Source: Phalacrocorax aristotelis
Taxonomy: Eukaryota; Chordata; Aves; Suliformes; Phalacrocoracidae
Assembly (NCBI RefSeq): GCF_949628215.1
Contig: NC_134282.1
Location: forward strand, 4,943,001-5,007,000
DNA: 64,000 nt
Direction: 5' to 3'
Shown: positions 10,692 through 24,200 of the stretch, one piece after another
Numbering within the stretch: position 1 is the stretch's first letter
Layout of the letters: each line of letters starts with the position of its first letter
Notes under the pieces: model-generated
What the model was told of the DNA's origin: nothing
What the model saw: the letters and a program-made list of their open reading frames with translations, nothing else
Databases searched by the model: none
Translations under genes and position numbers: made by a program

Positions 10692-13600
10692 ATGTCAGTT
10701 CATCCAGATCTCCACCAGCACTATGTGCGGGCCTGCCAAAACCTGGGTCAACCTGAAAACCCTTTCATTGCTGATGTGCTTCGAGAAGCCAATAAAAATG
10801 ATAAAATGTAAGGAAATAACAATGAGCATACTTCAGATGCTTCTGAAAGTGCTAAACAAGATAGCAGGACAACGAATTGAACAATGAGAAAGTTCATGCA
10901 GTTTCAGGCTTAAACGCAAATCATATTTAGCATTTACTGCTGCAGTTCTGGTTTGACTCATCTTGACATTATCTTGGCAGAAGTTTGTAGCTATATATCC
11001 GTTCTGGGCAGCTTTACAAGCAGTGAAATCAAAAAAAGTGAAAAATGTAGAGGATGGTGCCTTTGTGTCCCTTAAAGAAGCCAAACCCAGTGTCTAGTTC
11101 TCCTGACTCCCTTCCTTTTGTCTCTCTCCCGTTTAAAAAGCCTCAGCTGCATTCAGTTAGCCTCCAGCTGGTAATGCTTCCCTGAACTGTCTCTGAATCC
11201 TGCCAAGGTATTAACTACCCAAATTCTCTCTCATTATGTGGTTAGGTGGGGCTTCCTCTCATGGATGCTCCTGAGGTCAAAGTTAATTGTCCTTTGGGGA
11301 GAAAAACTGAGAAAATACAGTGTAGTGAAATGGCTTGTGTTAGGTTTTGATCCTGAGGGCAGGATAGAGTAAATAAAGGAAAGGGAGCAAGTGAAAAAGG
11401 AGACCATGAGGTAACCTCCAGAATAGCCTGTATTTCCATCTGCCTTCGCCTCATCTTGCTTCCCCCTGCTTTCTGTCCATGTGTGCTAAGCGTGGTCTTG
11501 CAGCTGTGCATTGTCTTCAGAATATCAAAAAAGGACAGTGCTGAGGTACAGCTTGAATCATGTCATCTGTCATGGTGTTACCAAAGGTAGTGGCAGCAGC
11601 TGACTGCGTGCAAACACGTCAGTGAGGGCAGGCATGGATACGATTCTTATCTGGAGAGAGAATTCATTTTTCTGTATCATTTTTTTTCTCCCCATGTGCT
11701 TATATTTTTATGTTACAGCAGAGGGACAAAAGGGATCATGTTAAAAATAGCTGGAAATAATCATCTGGTGCCTGTGCAGAGAGTTACAGATGATGATCTT
11801 CGAGTTCTTGCTTCTGTCTTACGCGATACAGTATTTGTCACAGGTAAGCTTTTTTCATATACATTTGACATTGCTGTGCTAATATAAGAAAACATGAGCA
11901 GCCTTGATTTCAGCCTTAGTTCATTTCTTTTTGTTTAGAGAACAGTTCATTGTAGATACACATCTGTCACATTCTTCATCTTTTTCAGGTTTGGATCTTA
12001 GGTGTAATGTATTGACTGATGCTGGAGCAAAGCACATGGGAACATTCCTCCAGGTGCCAAAATTATGTTTATCATTCAGCAGTTTGTGATTTATTTGGCT
12101 ATGATAATATTTATTTGTGGTAAATTGGAGACAAGAATGCGTTGGTTTGGCAAAATGCCATTCATTTTGACTTTCACACCCAAATCCATCCCACTGGAAT
12201 CTCATAATTTATCCTCTGGGGAGATTTTTAATGTCTGGTAGAAAACCATTGGACATTTGGCTAGGGTGTCACTAAAAAAGAAAGGTAGAATAAACTGTGG
12301 GGCTTTTAGGCTTACAGTTCAATTCAGCAAAGGAGGTAATGGTAGTGTCAAGTGTGCCAGGGCCTTTGATTTAGATACTTTATCACCTCTGTTAGTCTTT
12401 TTGTAGGTCTAAGCATAGGAAACTTTGATGCTGCCTTTCTGTCATTGTAAGCACCGGAACACAGATGGAAAATGGTGAGTTGCCACTCAGTGCCTGGGTT
12501 CCTGGAGCTCAGGGAGGGCCATTAAGTTCACAAAATGCCTCTAGGTCTGCATCTGAGCTTGACCACCAGCTTCATTTGGTCATGCTGAGCATGTGGTTTC
12601 TGTAGGCCCCGTGAGGACCTACACACTACACGTTTTTCTGCCTTTCTATCATTATCTGACGTACTTTGGCATTCTTTCTTTAACTACTTCGCCAAATCAG
12701 GGGCTACCTGAAATGTAGTGAAGGACAGAGGTTTTAAGCACATGTATGATGCATCTTCTTTTTGAAAAATGCAGGTGTGCTCTGCAAAAAAAATCTAATT
12801 GCTTTCTGCTTTGTTTGTTCCTAAGGAAAACTCCACTCTGCAGTACCTTAACCTGATGTTTAATGACATTGGCACAAGTGGAGCAGAGCTGATAGCGAGA
12901 GCACTCCACGTGAGTATTTGTCTGGGAGATTTGGACAATGGCATCTAGTTTGATATTTTTTCTTTTGATGAGCAGTACTAGCTGTCCTGCCAGCACCCGA
13001 GCTGGCTGAAAGGGCCCTCTGTCTTCAGCCCATTCAGCATTTTGCTGTATCACAGGGATTGCTTGTTTTCCTAAGGCGGCCTTCAGAAATCAGATTTCAC
13101 ACACGAGGAAGTTGCACTGTGCTGCCATTAACACTTAATTATCACAACTACCATAGCTGGATCTTTCTGTGTGAAAAGTGCTATGCTATAGGATATACAA
13201 TGTCATCGTGTTTTTTCCTTTTTTTTTTTTTTTTTTTTTAAAAAAAGTGTTAAATTTGCCTGTACCTTAATGACAATATTTGTCTGGATTCAAGATGTCT
13301 AAGACATGTTTTCAAAACTTTGCCTTACAGCAGCAGCACAAAAACATGTTTGTTACTTTTAGTGTGGTTTCCCAAGGAAATGAGGCTTGTGTGTAAGATT
13401 TGTTGTGTTTGTGAAACAAGACTCATGTGAGCGCTTTGTTCCTCCTTCACGGTCTTTGAACTCTGAACTGATTTCAGCTCAATTTCACAGGCCTTCAAAA
13501 CACAAAGGTTGTACAGTAGATGGGCTCACAAACAGCCCCCAAAGCTACTTGTGGAGGCCGGTGGCAGCATTTGCTGGGTTTGCTGAGCAGGCGGCTGGCG

Positions 13601-16600
13601 CGACCCGACCAGCCAGGCAGCCCCTCAGCAGCGTGGGCTCCCCCTGTCCGGCCAAGTGGGGTCTGGGGGTGAAGGGGTGTGTGATTGAGGGAGGGAGAGG
13701 GAAGGAGATGCTGTAGCCAGATACCACAGCCGGGGAGGCGGTACTGGGGACATGTGGAAGACATAAAAGTCGTGTGGAACCAGGCTTCATTAGTTCTGCT
13801 GCTCACGGAACTACTTGTTTTGGAGTCACTTAATCAATCATAGTCTTCGGTAATGAGTCATTACTGAGTGGTACTGAGGAATTAAAAATACAAAACTACT
13901 CTGCATTGCATTTAGGGCTTTAACAGTGAATAGATATTTCATATCCATTGACATTCTGTGGAGGGTGAGGGGAAAGATTCTGGCTTTTCTAGACCTCTGA
14001 TCAGAACTTTATATTGCCAGTGAAGTCTCCAGCCCAGCAAAGACTTACCGGTTTGGCTCAGCACCAAGTGGTCCTACTGAAGGCAACCGGCTTCGCTGAG
14101 CTTTGACTGGTCATGTTATTTAAAAGACTATGAAAAATAATGCAAATTATATTCTTGTTTAAAATACACTTACTACATTTACATCAGTTTTGATCTAATT
14201 TGCATTTCAGCTGCCAGTTTAGGCAGAAATACCTACCTGGGTATTTTCATGAGTGTGAGATCTGTGAACCTGGGAGAAACAAAGTTTACAAATACTTACC
14301 TTTTTCTTTGAGTCTCACACGTTCAACTCTGCTGTGGGGAGCCTGAGCCAACTGCTCAGTCAGTGTTATCACTTAGACATGATTCTCCTGGAGGGATGTT
14401 TTGTCTTTGTGTGACAACCAGCAGGATCCGCAGGAAAAGGACAGTGTTGTTTTTCAAGCCACTTAAAAGGAATTGATTTTTTTTTTTTTTTATTTTGTCT
14501 AGAGGAATGAAACTCTCTTGTATTTGAGAATGACTGGAAACAAAATAGGAGACAAAGGTGGGATGTTCTTTGCTTCCATGCTACAAATTAATTCAACCTT
14601 AGAGAAGCTGGATCTTGGAGACTGCGATATGGTGAGTAACCCAGTAACATTATCAGCAATGACATAAGCCTTCAGGGGTATTACAAAGGTCCTGCAGTGG
14701 TCAGTTAGGGGAAAATGCCATCTCTTGTCATTGATTTTATGTTTTGTGATAGCTGGAGGTAACACAAAATATAATATTGCACTGCGTACTTGGAAAGGCA
14801 TGTTGCATAGAGCACCCACAAAGTCATAATTGATGATATATTAGAGCCATGATGTCCCTAGGAATCCAGGTGCTTGGATTTCACATTTTCCAAGGTTTGT
14901 TTCTGCTGTTCAGTTTTGTTATGCTGTGTAAGTCCTGGGTAGTAAGTCACATGGAAGAAATTACTTCTTGTTCCCTGGAGGTTCTTTTCCTTCTGAAGTG
15001 TGCAATGCTTTAACGCCTGAAAGTCACCCAGGCCCATAATTCTGTTGCTGCTGTCAGAGCTCGATCCATAAAGGACACAGGCACAAGAGTCCTGAATTGA
15101 ATAGAAAGGCACCCAATTTGATCTTGGATAACTTGCTGCCTCCTAGAGCTGGGTGCTGAGACTTCTTACACAGTGCACAGGGAAAGTCAGGGGGGTAGAA
15201 CTGGGTCAATGCGCTAAGCAGGGTGTTTCCCACTCCAGTCAGGAAATGACTTTTAAAACCCTCCGGGTACGGCAGGAGGTAGTGACTAGAGCTGTCAGCC
15301 TCCTCCCGGTGCAAGGCCCCAGCACCTGACTGATGGTGTGTCCATATGTGATCACATCAGAGGGGCTGGAAGGTGGTAGTGGTTCTTCTCCCTGCCTGGG
15401 AGAACTCAGTCCTGCATCCTGCCCTCCAGGTGAATGCTCTAACCAAGCTAGACATTAAGATGGGCTGCTCTCAACCTTCCTGGTAAGGGTGCTGATCCTG
15501 TCATGAGATTAAATAAAGTATATGTTGGGCAGAAGGAGTAAGTTTGACTGTAACCTAACTGTTACTACTGTCACCTGGAGGCAGGGAGAGAGAGCAAGCT
15601 GGGGTCTGGTGAAAATTTTATTATATTTATTTCCTGGAGTTACAGAATTTGGTCCTAAACTAGAAGGGGGAGTACTTCTCAGAAACTGTGAAGGGCGTTA
15701 TGAAAACATAAACAAGGAAAATGTAGCCAGTGTAGGATTTATTTAAAACCTTAATATGTTTATGTTCACTAGGGAGTTGATAGAAAACTGATTTAAAATG
15801 AAATAGCTTTGGGAGTAGACCAGCCTAACTGGAAAATAATGTAAACATAAATTAGTGAGCAAACGAGAAGGAAATAGAAAAATCTGAACTGGCCTGTACC
15901 TGTACCTGATACTGTACCTGATCGGACCGTCACTGCTCTGTACCACGTTAATTCACATTTGGAATCAATTTACCTAGTGGGTAAATGTTACCTAAGACCT
16001 TTACCAAAGACCTCAGGGAACACACACAAGCTGATTTTAATCCATAAATTAGAAAAACCAAAAAATGGGATCAATTAAATGGACAAGTATCTTTGAGATG
16101 CATTGTTCTTGCTTTCTTTTTTCTGAGTTACCAAATTTCATGGTCATTTGTACTTTTAGTTAATTCCACTCTATTATCCCATAGGAAGTTGGCATTGGTA
16201 TTATCTGAAAATGTACATTGTGTCTGTAAGCTCTTGCCTGCTGCACTTGCATCTCTCCAGAGTACCTGGAGGCAGAAATAATAGTATTTCCAATCTGAGC
16301 TCATTTGGTGTTTTTGATCTTCTGACAATTGATTCTAAGAAGTCGGAGGAACTTGGTAGCTTGAGCTACACGTTGGACAGGTTTCTCTAAAGAGTTTATT
16401 TGTTTTCATTTCCAGGGTACGCAGTGTCTAACAGCCATAGCAACAGCCCTGACTCAGAACAAATCAGTCAAAGCAATAAACCTAAATCGTCCTTTACTGT
16501 ACAGCCAAGAGGTATGTAAGTAGACTGTAGTGTCAGCTTAGTCAGAGAGAGAAGCACAAATAAAGTCAGTACTGATGTATTTACGGACAGCTGAACTACA

Positions 16601-19600
16601 TGGCTCTCTGGGTTTCCTTATGAAGTGAAGTAAATGGTTGCAGAAATATTCTTTTTCTGTGCCAAGTTTTGTGCAGTCACGGGCCGCCCCTGTTTAACTA
16701 GGTTAATTTTTTAAAAATTCCTTCCTTGGTACATATGATTTTGTTAAATAATGGGCTAATGGAGAGGGCTCGGTAGTGGAGAGCTGAGTATTCCTTCTGC
16801 TGTTACAGCATGGAGAGCAAGCTGAGGGAGAAACGCTGTTTAGCAGGAAATGAGGAGAAGAACTAAAGACTGCTGTTTATGTGAGCAGTGCGATACATGG
16901 GCAACTGCCAGAGCCCGCAGCCTCGAGAAGAAAGGCACGCTTCACTGTTGTTTCATTGTGAGCTTGAAGCATGAATTTAACAAGAATGAACCTGGCCAAT
17001 GTAAAACCTAGGATGCGTTTGCTAGCCAAAACAAAGACAAAAACCCACCAAAACAATCCAGTGCTGAAAGAGAACCTGCAAGGCAGCGTTTGCTGGGGGC
17101 AGCGCCACAGGCCCCTGGATGTGACCAGGCGCTCAGAGCTGTGGGGCTTTTGCTTGCGGGCGTGCAGCTCCTGCACATCACTGGTCCTGCTGGCGTCTTG
17201 GCCACAGAGCTGGGGGCGGTGGTGGCTTCACCAGGCCAGCAGCAGTTGTCGGACGTCTGTGATAGGCACAGTATTTTCCCGGTGACAGGATAACGAAATT
17301 AAACTGCCAGGAAGGCTGGATCTTCCTAAATTCCCAAAGGTGAATTTAACAGTTTAAACAGATTTTAGTTGTTTCTTTTCTTCTAAGACAGGGCTCGATC
17401 TGCCTAAACCCAGTTTTAGAAATAAATGTAAACTACTGCTATTGAAAATATGGGCCATTAACACCCTAGTCCGTATCTGTGGGAGAATCTATTTTCCATC
17501 GTTCCCACCTTCAACTCTATCATTTTTTGAGGCCTCTAGGTTGTTGCTTTATTTTTGCCTCACAGTATTCACTCAGTTATTTTCTTAACTAAATGTGACA
17601 ACTCCAGAACGACCTTACTTTGTGTTATTGGTGACAGGACATATTTTTTCCCATAGCAATCCTGTTTCTTTTTATGAAATAATAGATTAGCACCGTGACA
17701 AAATACTTTAAATGTTAGTGAAGACTGAATCAAACGTTCAGTTTTTTAAGAGCAATGACTGGGAGGACTGATTAGACATAATGATTTAAACATTGACACT
17801 CCTGATATTTGCAGGGACATATATAGTGCTGGAAATCTGCAAAGATCTTTCTGGTATTTTTCAAGTTTTTTTATTTTCAGCATGATCATAACGTGTTGAT
17901 TCCTGTTGCTATTTTTTAATTTTTATAATTTTTTATTATTTTTAATTTTTAATACAAAAAGCTGCCATTTATTCTAATTCTTATTACTATTATTTATTTT
18001 AATATGTCTTTTATAATACATTATAATAACAACAGATATTTTTAATACAAAGCTGCAATATACAAAATAGGACACTACAGATGACCAAATCTTGCTGTTA
18101 GTTGTACATCTCCCTTTTACTGAAGCAAGACCGTATCTTACCCTAAAGCACAGCTTAATAAAACTGAGTGTATGTTTTTAGGAAGAGACCACAGTTTATG
18201 TAGCTCTGATGTTGAGAAATAACTCCTCTCTTGTGGAACTACATTTGTGCAAGCACGAAATGAAAAACTTCGGTGTAGAGCGACTGTGTGAAGCATTGAA
18301 CGGAAACTCCAGCCTGAGATACCTTGACCTTAGCTGGTAAGAGTTACGTGACAGAGCCCTGTCTAACATTAGGCACTCATTTTCCTTAGCATCCTTTGAA
18401 AAAAATGTCTGCATCTCTCTTTCAGTAATAAAATAACCCGTGATGGTGTAAAGTTTTTGGGAGAGCTACTGAAACGGAACCAAACCCTGGAAATCTTAGA
18501 TCTTAGTGCAAACCGAATAGAAGATGATGGAGCCATCTACCTGAGCGAAGCCTTGGCTTTGTGCAACAGGACTCTTCAGGCGTTAGTATTTACATAACTC
18601 CTCCAGAGACTGCAGGTCTAACGACTCAAAGTATAAGAAGCTCGGACTTCGCGGTGGCTGAAGGGACATCAAAACTGTGTGCTTTGACATTACCGTCAAA
18701 ATGGAAAAGTCTGGAAGTTCTAAACTTTTTAGTCCATTTTTCTTTCTCAGGACAAAAAACCATGAAAGACGGAATGGGTGGGATTCCTTTGCCTAAACAG
18801 AGGTATCTCCTGCCACTGGAGATGCCCCAAGACCTGTGAGGCAGCCTGGGGCGCTGGCCAGTGGCCCATGGGTCCTTTCAGAGCCCTGCAGCTTGGAGAC
18901 CAGGCAGGTCAGGTGGCACAGGAGGCCTGTGCTTGGGTAACTGAATTAAGTCCCCTGTAGCTTCACGTGAGCTAAAGGAGTAAAACACTAGGCCAAGAAA
19001 AGCCACTCAGTCTCATGTGCTAATGCCTCACGTCCACTTTCCCACGCTGCCAGGCCTGCTCATATTTCATTTTATCTCCTTTTCCTTGCACTTTTTTTTT
19101 TTTTCACCTTGTATCCATTGCTGTGTGAGCTGACATACACTTGTTCTTCTTTTTCAGGGGTTTTTGGGGTTGACGCTTAGATCAGTTTTGTAGCGGTTCA
19201 TCTTACCTGTGACTCACAGCTTTTACAGTCATTCTAAGGAGAGGGGAAGGCAATTAGATCTCACTAGTTCTTTTTGCACCTTTAAAGTCTCTGTGGTGCA
19301 CAAATGAAAACAAACCAAGAGCTGTACATCTTCAGAATTGTAAGATGATCGGATTCCATGCAGAGATAAGGCACTCTATTTGTCGATTCTGATCTTCAGC
19401 ACGTACGAAAATCCTCTGTTTAAGTTGGCTTCCGGGTGAACCCAAAAGAGCTGTAATCTCTCCATCAGGGTATATTTTGTAGCCCGCATTAAACCCTGCG
19501 CCGGCAGGATGTAAAAGCTGATCAAAGGTGTTACCTGAAACCATTAGTTTAAAGTAGCAGACTGAGGAGGTGGCAGCTGCTAGGTGCCTCTGAAAGCCTT

Positions 19601-20621
19601 CCAGGTTCACTACTATAAAAATAACTGCCACTCCACAAAGATCAAAGCTTAGCCTGGCTAAGTGCCAAGGCTCGGCCTTCAAAGCAGGTTGGAGACGAGG
19701 CTGGCCACCACGCAGTTAAGTCACCGACACTGAAGAGCTAAATAGTGAACAAGCTGGCTGCATGAGTCCGGGAAGTGCCTGAGAAATAGTACAAGCCCAT
19801 AGTCCAAACTGCTTTAGCAACCTGGAAAAGATTTCGTAGTAGGACTGGACTTGATACAAATAAATAATTACATTATTAAGAATAAATATAATTTTTATGT
19901 AGATATATGATATATAATAATATAAAGAATAAATCATAGTTAAACTCTCAACTAAGAGATGTGAATCAGTGGTTGGCACACATTTGCATAACTATTGTCT
20001 CTGTTCATTAGGTTGTCAGTAGTAAGCAACAACGTAAGTGGCAAAGGACTTGTAGCTCTTTCAGATGCAATGAAAACAAACGTGGAACTTTCCTATATTT
20101 ACATTTGGGGGAACAAATTTGATGAAGCCACCTGTATGGTAAGTGGGTGAACTCTTCTAATAGAGTTGGGTTTTGTTTGTTCTAATTTGTTCTTACGATC
20201 ATGGGGAAGACTACAGCAATTTGTGAACAAGATCCTGATTTACTCTGGCGTTTTGTTTTTTAAAAACATTATAATACGGTGGTGCTGTAATGGGACTCAC
20301 TGGACATTAGCATACTGAAATGATCGAGTACTTGCCTATTGTCTGTTGTCTTCTAGAGCCTTCACTGCAGTAAACGTGTAATATTATATGTTGGATTATT
20401 GTTCTTATTCATTTCAGGCATTTTCAGAATTAATTCAGACGGGTCGCTTGAAACCTAATTGTACAGACGTGGAACCGTATGAAGTGGATGGGCACGTTCG
20501 CCTTGCTGAGCTCTCCCACGGCCTGAAGAAGCATTACTACTGGACCCCGAGTTGTGGGCAGGTGACCAACCATGACGCTAATGCCAGTCTGGCAATCGCA
20601 GCCGTTTCAGAATACTTGTGA
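10692..20621 (+). CDS. LRRC34: LRRC34, leucine-rich-repeat protein (10 coding exons, intact)
   Basis: Ribonuclease-inhibitor-type LRR protein; in mammals LRRC34 is nucleolar, enriched in stem and germ cells, and linked to ribosome biogenesis. Coding exons: 10692-10807, 11719-11843, 11989-12053, 12826-12909, 14503-14631, 16416-16511, 18182-18336, 18426-18581, 20012-20138, 20418-20621. All have GT-AG borders, and the joined length is 1,257 nt (419 codons with stop), an exact multiple of three, giving 418 aa. Diagnostic segments agree with recalled human LRRC34: IAGNNHLVPVQRVT, YLNLMFNDIG, LRMTGNKIGDKGGMFFA, INLNRPLLYSQE, YIYIWGNKFDEATC and LKKHYYWTP. The start is the first ATG in the frame of exon 1 (G at -3); human has a longer N terminus, so an upstream coding exon is possible. 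Introns of 1.4-1.8 kb hold no other gene. Exon 2 has a tandem CAGCAG acceptor. Confidence 0.95.
13211..13246. repeat. poly-T/A tract in LRRC34 intron 4
   Basis: A T run broken only by CC, followed by an A run, sits inside the LRRC34 intron between 12,910 and 14,502. It is a simple sequence with no target-site duplication or retroposon body recognised beside it. Confidence 0.8.
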
Positions 20622-23600
20622 GTGAGGTCGCAGCTGGATGCCTCCATGGCCTTGCAGTTTTCCTATCCTATTTCTACTGAATTAGATTATATCAGTATCA
20701 GACTTGCTGCAGGTTGTTTCTTCAGAATCTTTAGTCTAGAAGGAATCTAAAAACACTTGAAGTGTCATTAGAGGTAAAATATCGAACCAGTGACCTTAAA
20801 ATGTGTAGCTAAAAATACCCAAGCTATTAAAAGCCCATTAATAGGAAAATACATTCATTTTGCTGCAGTCATTTGTATTGCACACTACCTCCTTCACCTT
20901 ACCATGATTAGCTGTGGTTCCAGGCTCCCAGATGACAGATGAATTTAGCGAAATACCCAGAGGAAAGCATTTTGAGCATGGCACAGCGCACCAAGAGTGA
21001 TGCTAGGTATGCTCAGCAGTAACAGGGAGTAGAACAGCTGCTGACCAGAGTCATGTGAAGAGTTTAGGCTGCAGCAGTGCAGATGCATGAATTGAACTCC
21101 TGGTAGCTGAACTGCTCTGCTCTATTTAGGAGACCATCTCAGATCAGGATTTTTATCAAGTGCTTCTTATTTAAAAAAGATGCAGGGGCTGGTTCAGAGG
21201 AGCAGCGGAGCCTACAGATAGAGTATCACGACCGCAGGGTCCTCTTCCACATGGGAGCCACAGAGGAAGAGCTGTCGTTGCCCTTCCTGGGCTGTGGTCT
21301 CTGCAGTCAGGTTTCCCACGTAGCAGGGAGAACCCACAGGTAACGTTATTGCCTCTCTGCAGGCTGGAGTACAGCCAGGCAGACAGAACGGACTTAAGCC
21401 CAGGACTGCTGCTGGGCAGCAGCTTTGCTTGACAGCGAATCAGCTATGCTGCAGAACAAGGTTCTTGTTGAAGCTGAGAGATTTAGGTAAACACAGTTGT
21501 TCCTACTGTGCTCTATGGACCCTCTCCTTTTACTTAGTAATGGCGTGCTTTTGTCTGTATCCAAGAGTCACCTTTTTTTTTTAGTTAACCAAGTTAGTTG
21601 AACTTAAGCATTAAGCCACTATAATGCTGGAACTTTAAAGCTAGTGCACCTAGTTTACTGCTATATAAATGGTATTTTGATTAACTTGTGGCATGTACTT
21701 GTTCCTTGTACTACAAATGAAAAAAACCAAACTTGGTTTCATTGTTTGTTCCTGTCTCTTAAACTGTTTAAAAAGATTTATATCATCACAGCCATGTGGC
21801 AACTCCTACACGTGAATAAGACAACGTATGCATGTAATGGTGGTTCAGCATTGTATAATGGTTTGGATGCAGGCTTCTTAGAAGTTCGGGAATCATTCAG
21901 CTTGTTTCCTTTGTACACCCGCCCTGCTCCTACCTGTAGGAGTGACTAGATCTGTGCGCCTACAGAGAAAAACTCACCAAACAGGACAGCAGAGGTTTGC
22001 TCAAAGGCTTCCGCTAATGCAATCTTGGGCATGTCTAAATGTGCCTGTTAAAAATTAGTATAGAATAAGTAACAGAATAATCCTTGAATGTATGTGCATG
22101 CAGGCAAGACCTACAAGATTGAAGTATGAGGGGAAAAAGATAAAGTAATTTCAACAGTAATAACCTAAACAGCAGGGATAGGTTCTGATTCTGTATTATC
22201 ACAGCGGTAACGTAGAAATGGGGAGATGTATGGATACCCCTTACCAAGCTGAAATCACCACACTGGTACTGTTAGCTGTTCTAAGTGTCGATTTGGTTTC
22301 TTCTCACAAATTAGTCAGGCTCTGTTGGTCCAAAAAGCGCTAAGTATCACTAAGAGGACTTAGAGGTGAGCCTGCCGAGCAGGTATGTCCGTTCTACTAA
22401 GCACAAGCTGACATGGAGGCTCCTTCTGTCCCCTCTTGCTTGCTAGGGACAGTGTTTAAGAGCTGACCAGGCTTCCTTCACCCTCCAGGCCAGCAGTTCC
22501 CCTGTGTTCTCTTCACAGAACAGCTTAACAGATGTAACACCCAAAAGGTGAGGGCAGGAGACCAGAAATTAATTAGCTTTGGGGCCCACACAGGGTCACC
22601 TTAACCTGTGGTCATCTTGCTGAGCACAGAGTCCGTAGGTCACACTGTGAAAACCCGCTTCTGGAGAGCAGCTTGTATTTTAACTATTGTTGCACAGAAG
22701 AACAGAGCCATGAAAACAAGGTGAGGAACGTGTTTGTTGAGAAGAATCTGCATGCTATGAAAATTCATAAGGTTTTAAAAAATGAGATAGGCCTGTGTTG
22801 TCAAAGTTGATGTTCTGAGTGCTGCTGCTCCGCATCATTGCAGGTCACACTCTGCTAGTCTAAAGAGAGTACTTTCAGTACTGAGACATTAGTGATAGAA
22901 TTTCATGCCAGAAAAACCACTACAAGATTCAGACCAAGGTGTATTTTTTCCATGTGTCTGTCTTTCCCTTGTCCTTTCTTTCCCTTGTCCTCTATTTGAA
23001 GTCTGGGCTAATTTCATTGCCCAAATTAAGCCTTAATTAACTTGTATGAATGACATTCATTAATCTGCCGTGGTAACAGGGAACCAAATCTACCAAGTCA
23101 GCCCCAACTCTACCAACAGCAGTGTTTTATTCTTAGTACGTGTGGTAAGATGGCAGCAATGTCATACACAAAATATAACAGTATAAGTGGCATCTACTTT
23201 AAAAATCACTGGCGTATGTTTTTGAAGTATTTTTACTCTATCTGAACCCTTGTTTAACAGCAAGATGCTTGGCCCAAAAGAGCACTCTGCGTTATCGGCA
23301 ATATCCCTAAAAATAGCTCAGGTGTTATAGCTCACTCCGATATTCCTTTGTAAGAAAGGACTGCAGAGTAATTCTTACCGAACTAGGTATAAACACTTCC
23401 GGCAAACTAAAATAATTATTTATGCAGAAACCTGTCTTGCTTAAAGAAGTCTCCACTAGAGACATTTATTGCTTTCCTCTCTCTGAAAACCAAACCTTAA
23501 AATTCTTAAAAGATGTACCTTGTGTTTCTGGAATGAGAGAATTTACATGGGCTAGAAATTTTCACCATGGTCTTCTCAGTAAGTTATTCTAGGAGCAAAA

Positions 23601-24200
23601 GCAAGCACAGTCCTGCTCTGGAAACCATTGTTTCAGCTTCCAGAACTCACCGTAACTTGCTGAAAGGCAGCATTTTTGCCCCAATCTAAAGGGGAGTAAA
23701 ATGACTGAGCCAGCAGGCCAACGGTACAACGCAGGTCCCTTACGTCCTACTGTGTGCTCTAGCCACCAAGCCACCCTCTGTAAAATTAATCTACTAAAAA
23801 TAAGTTACAGTACAAATTCCAATAAAGAAATTCCCTGAATATCTACTTTGGCATAAAAAGTACATCCTTAAAGCACCCTGTAAAAACAACCGAACAAAAC
23901 CCAACCCCCCCAAATGCCTCAAAACAAGTGGAAAAAAAAAAATAACCTAAGGGTAGTTATACTAGATTGTATTTAGAATAACATTTTTGCTTAGTTTGAA
24001 CAGACCCAAAATATCTTCTGTGAGAAAAATCAGGTGCTTTTACTGCCAAGAAGAAAACATAGTAATCCTTGCCATGTTAGTGTGCTGTGCAAAGGGCTAC
24101 CGTGCATCCTTCTGACAGGGTGCTTTGACGGTGGTTATGTTAGACTGCTTCCCTCCTCCTTTTGTTGCTACCCCTTGCAGTTATAGACAGGAGACACAAG
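20622..24200. other. LRRC34 3' UTR and LRRC34-MYNN convergent interval
   Basis: The interval follows the LRRC34 stop codon and precedes the probable MYNN 3' end on the opposite strand. A possible LRRC34 poly(A) signal ATTAAA is at 20,826-20,831, but no clear AATAAA was found close by. No coding exon was recognised. One degraded tRNA-SINE-like fragment is listed separately near 23.7 kb. Confidence 0.5.
23690..23780. repeat. ancient MIR-like SINE fragment
   Basis: The stretch reads like the end of a mammalian-wide-repeat type SINE: a degraded match to 'GAACccAGGTCcct...', then TGTGCTCTAGCCACCAAGCCAC, close to the usual 'gtgctctaaccactaggccac'. Identity is judged by eye and the borders are approximate. 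Confidence 0.4.
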
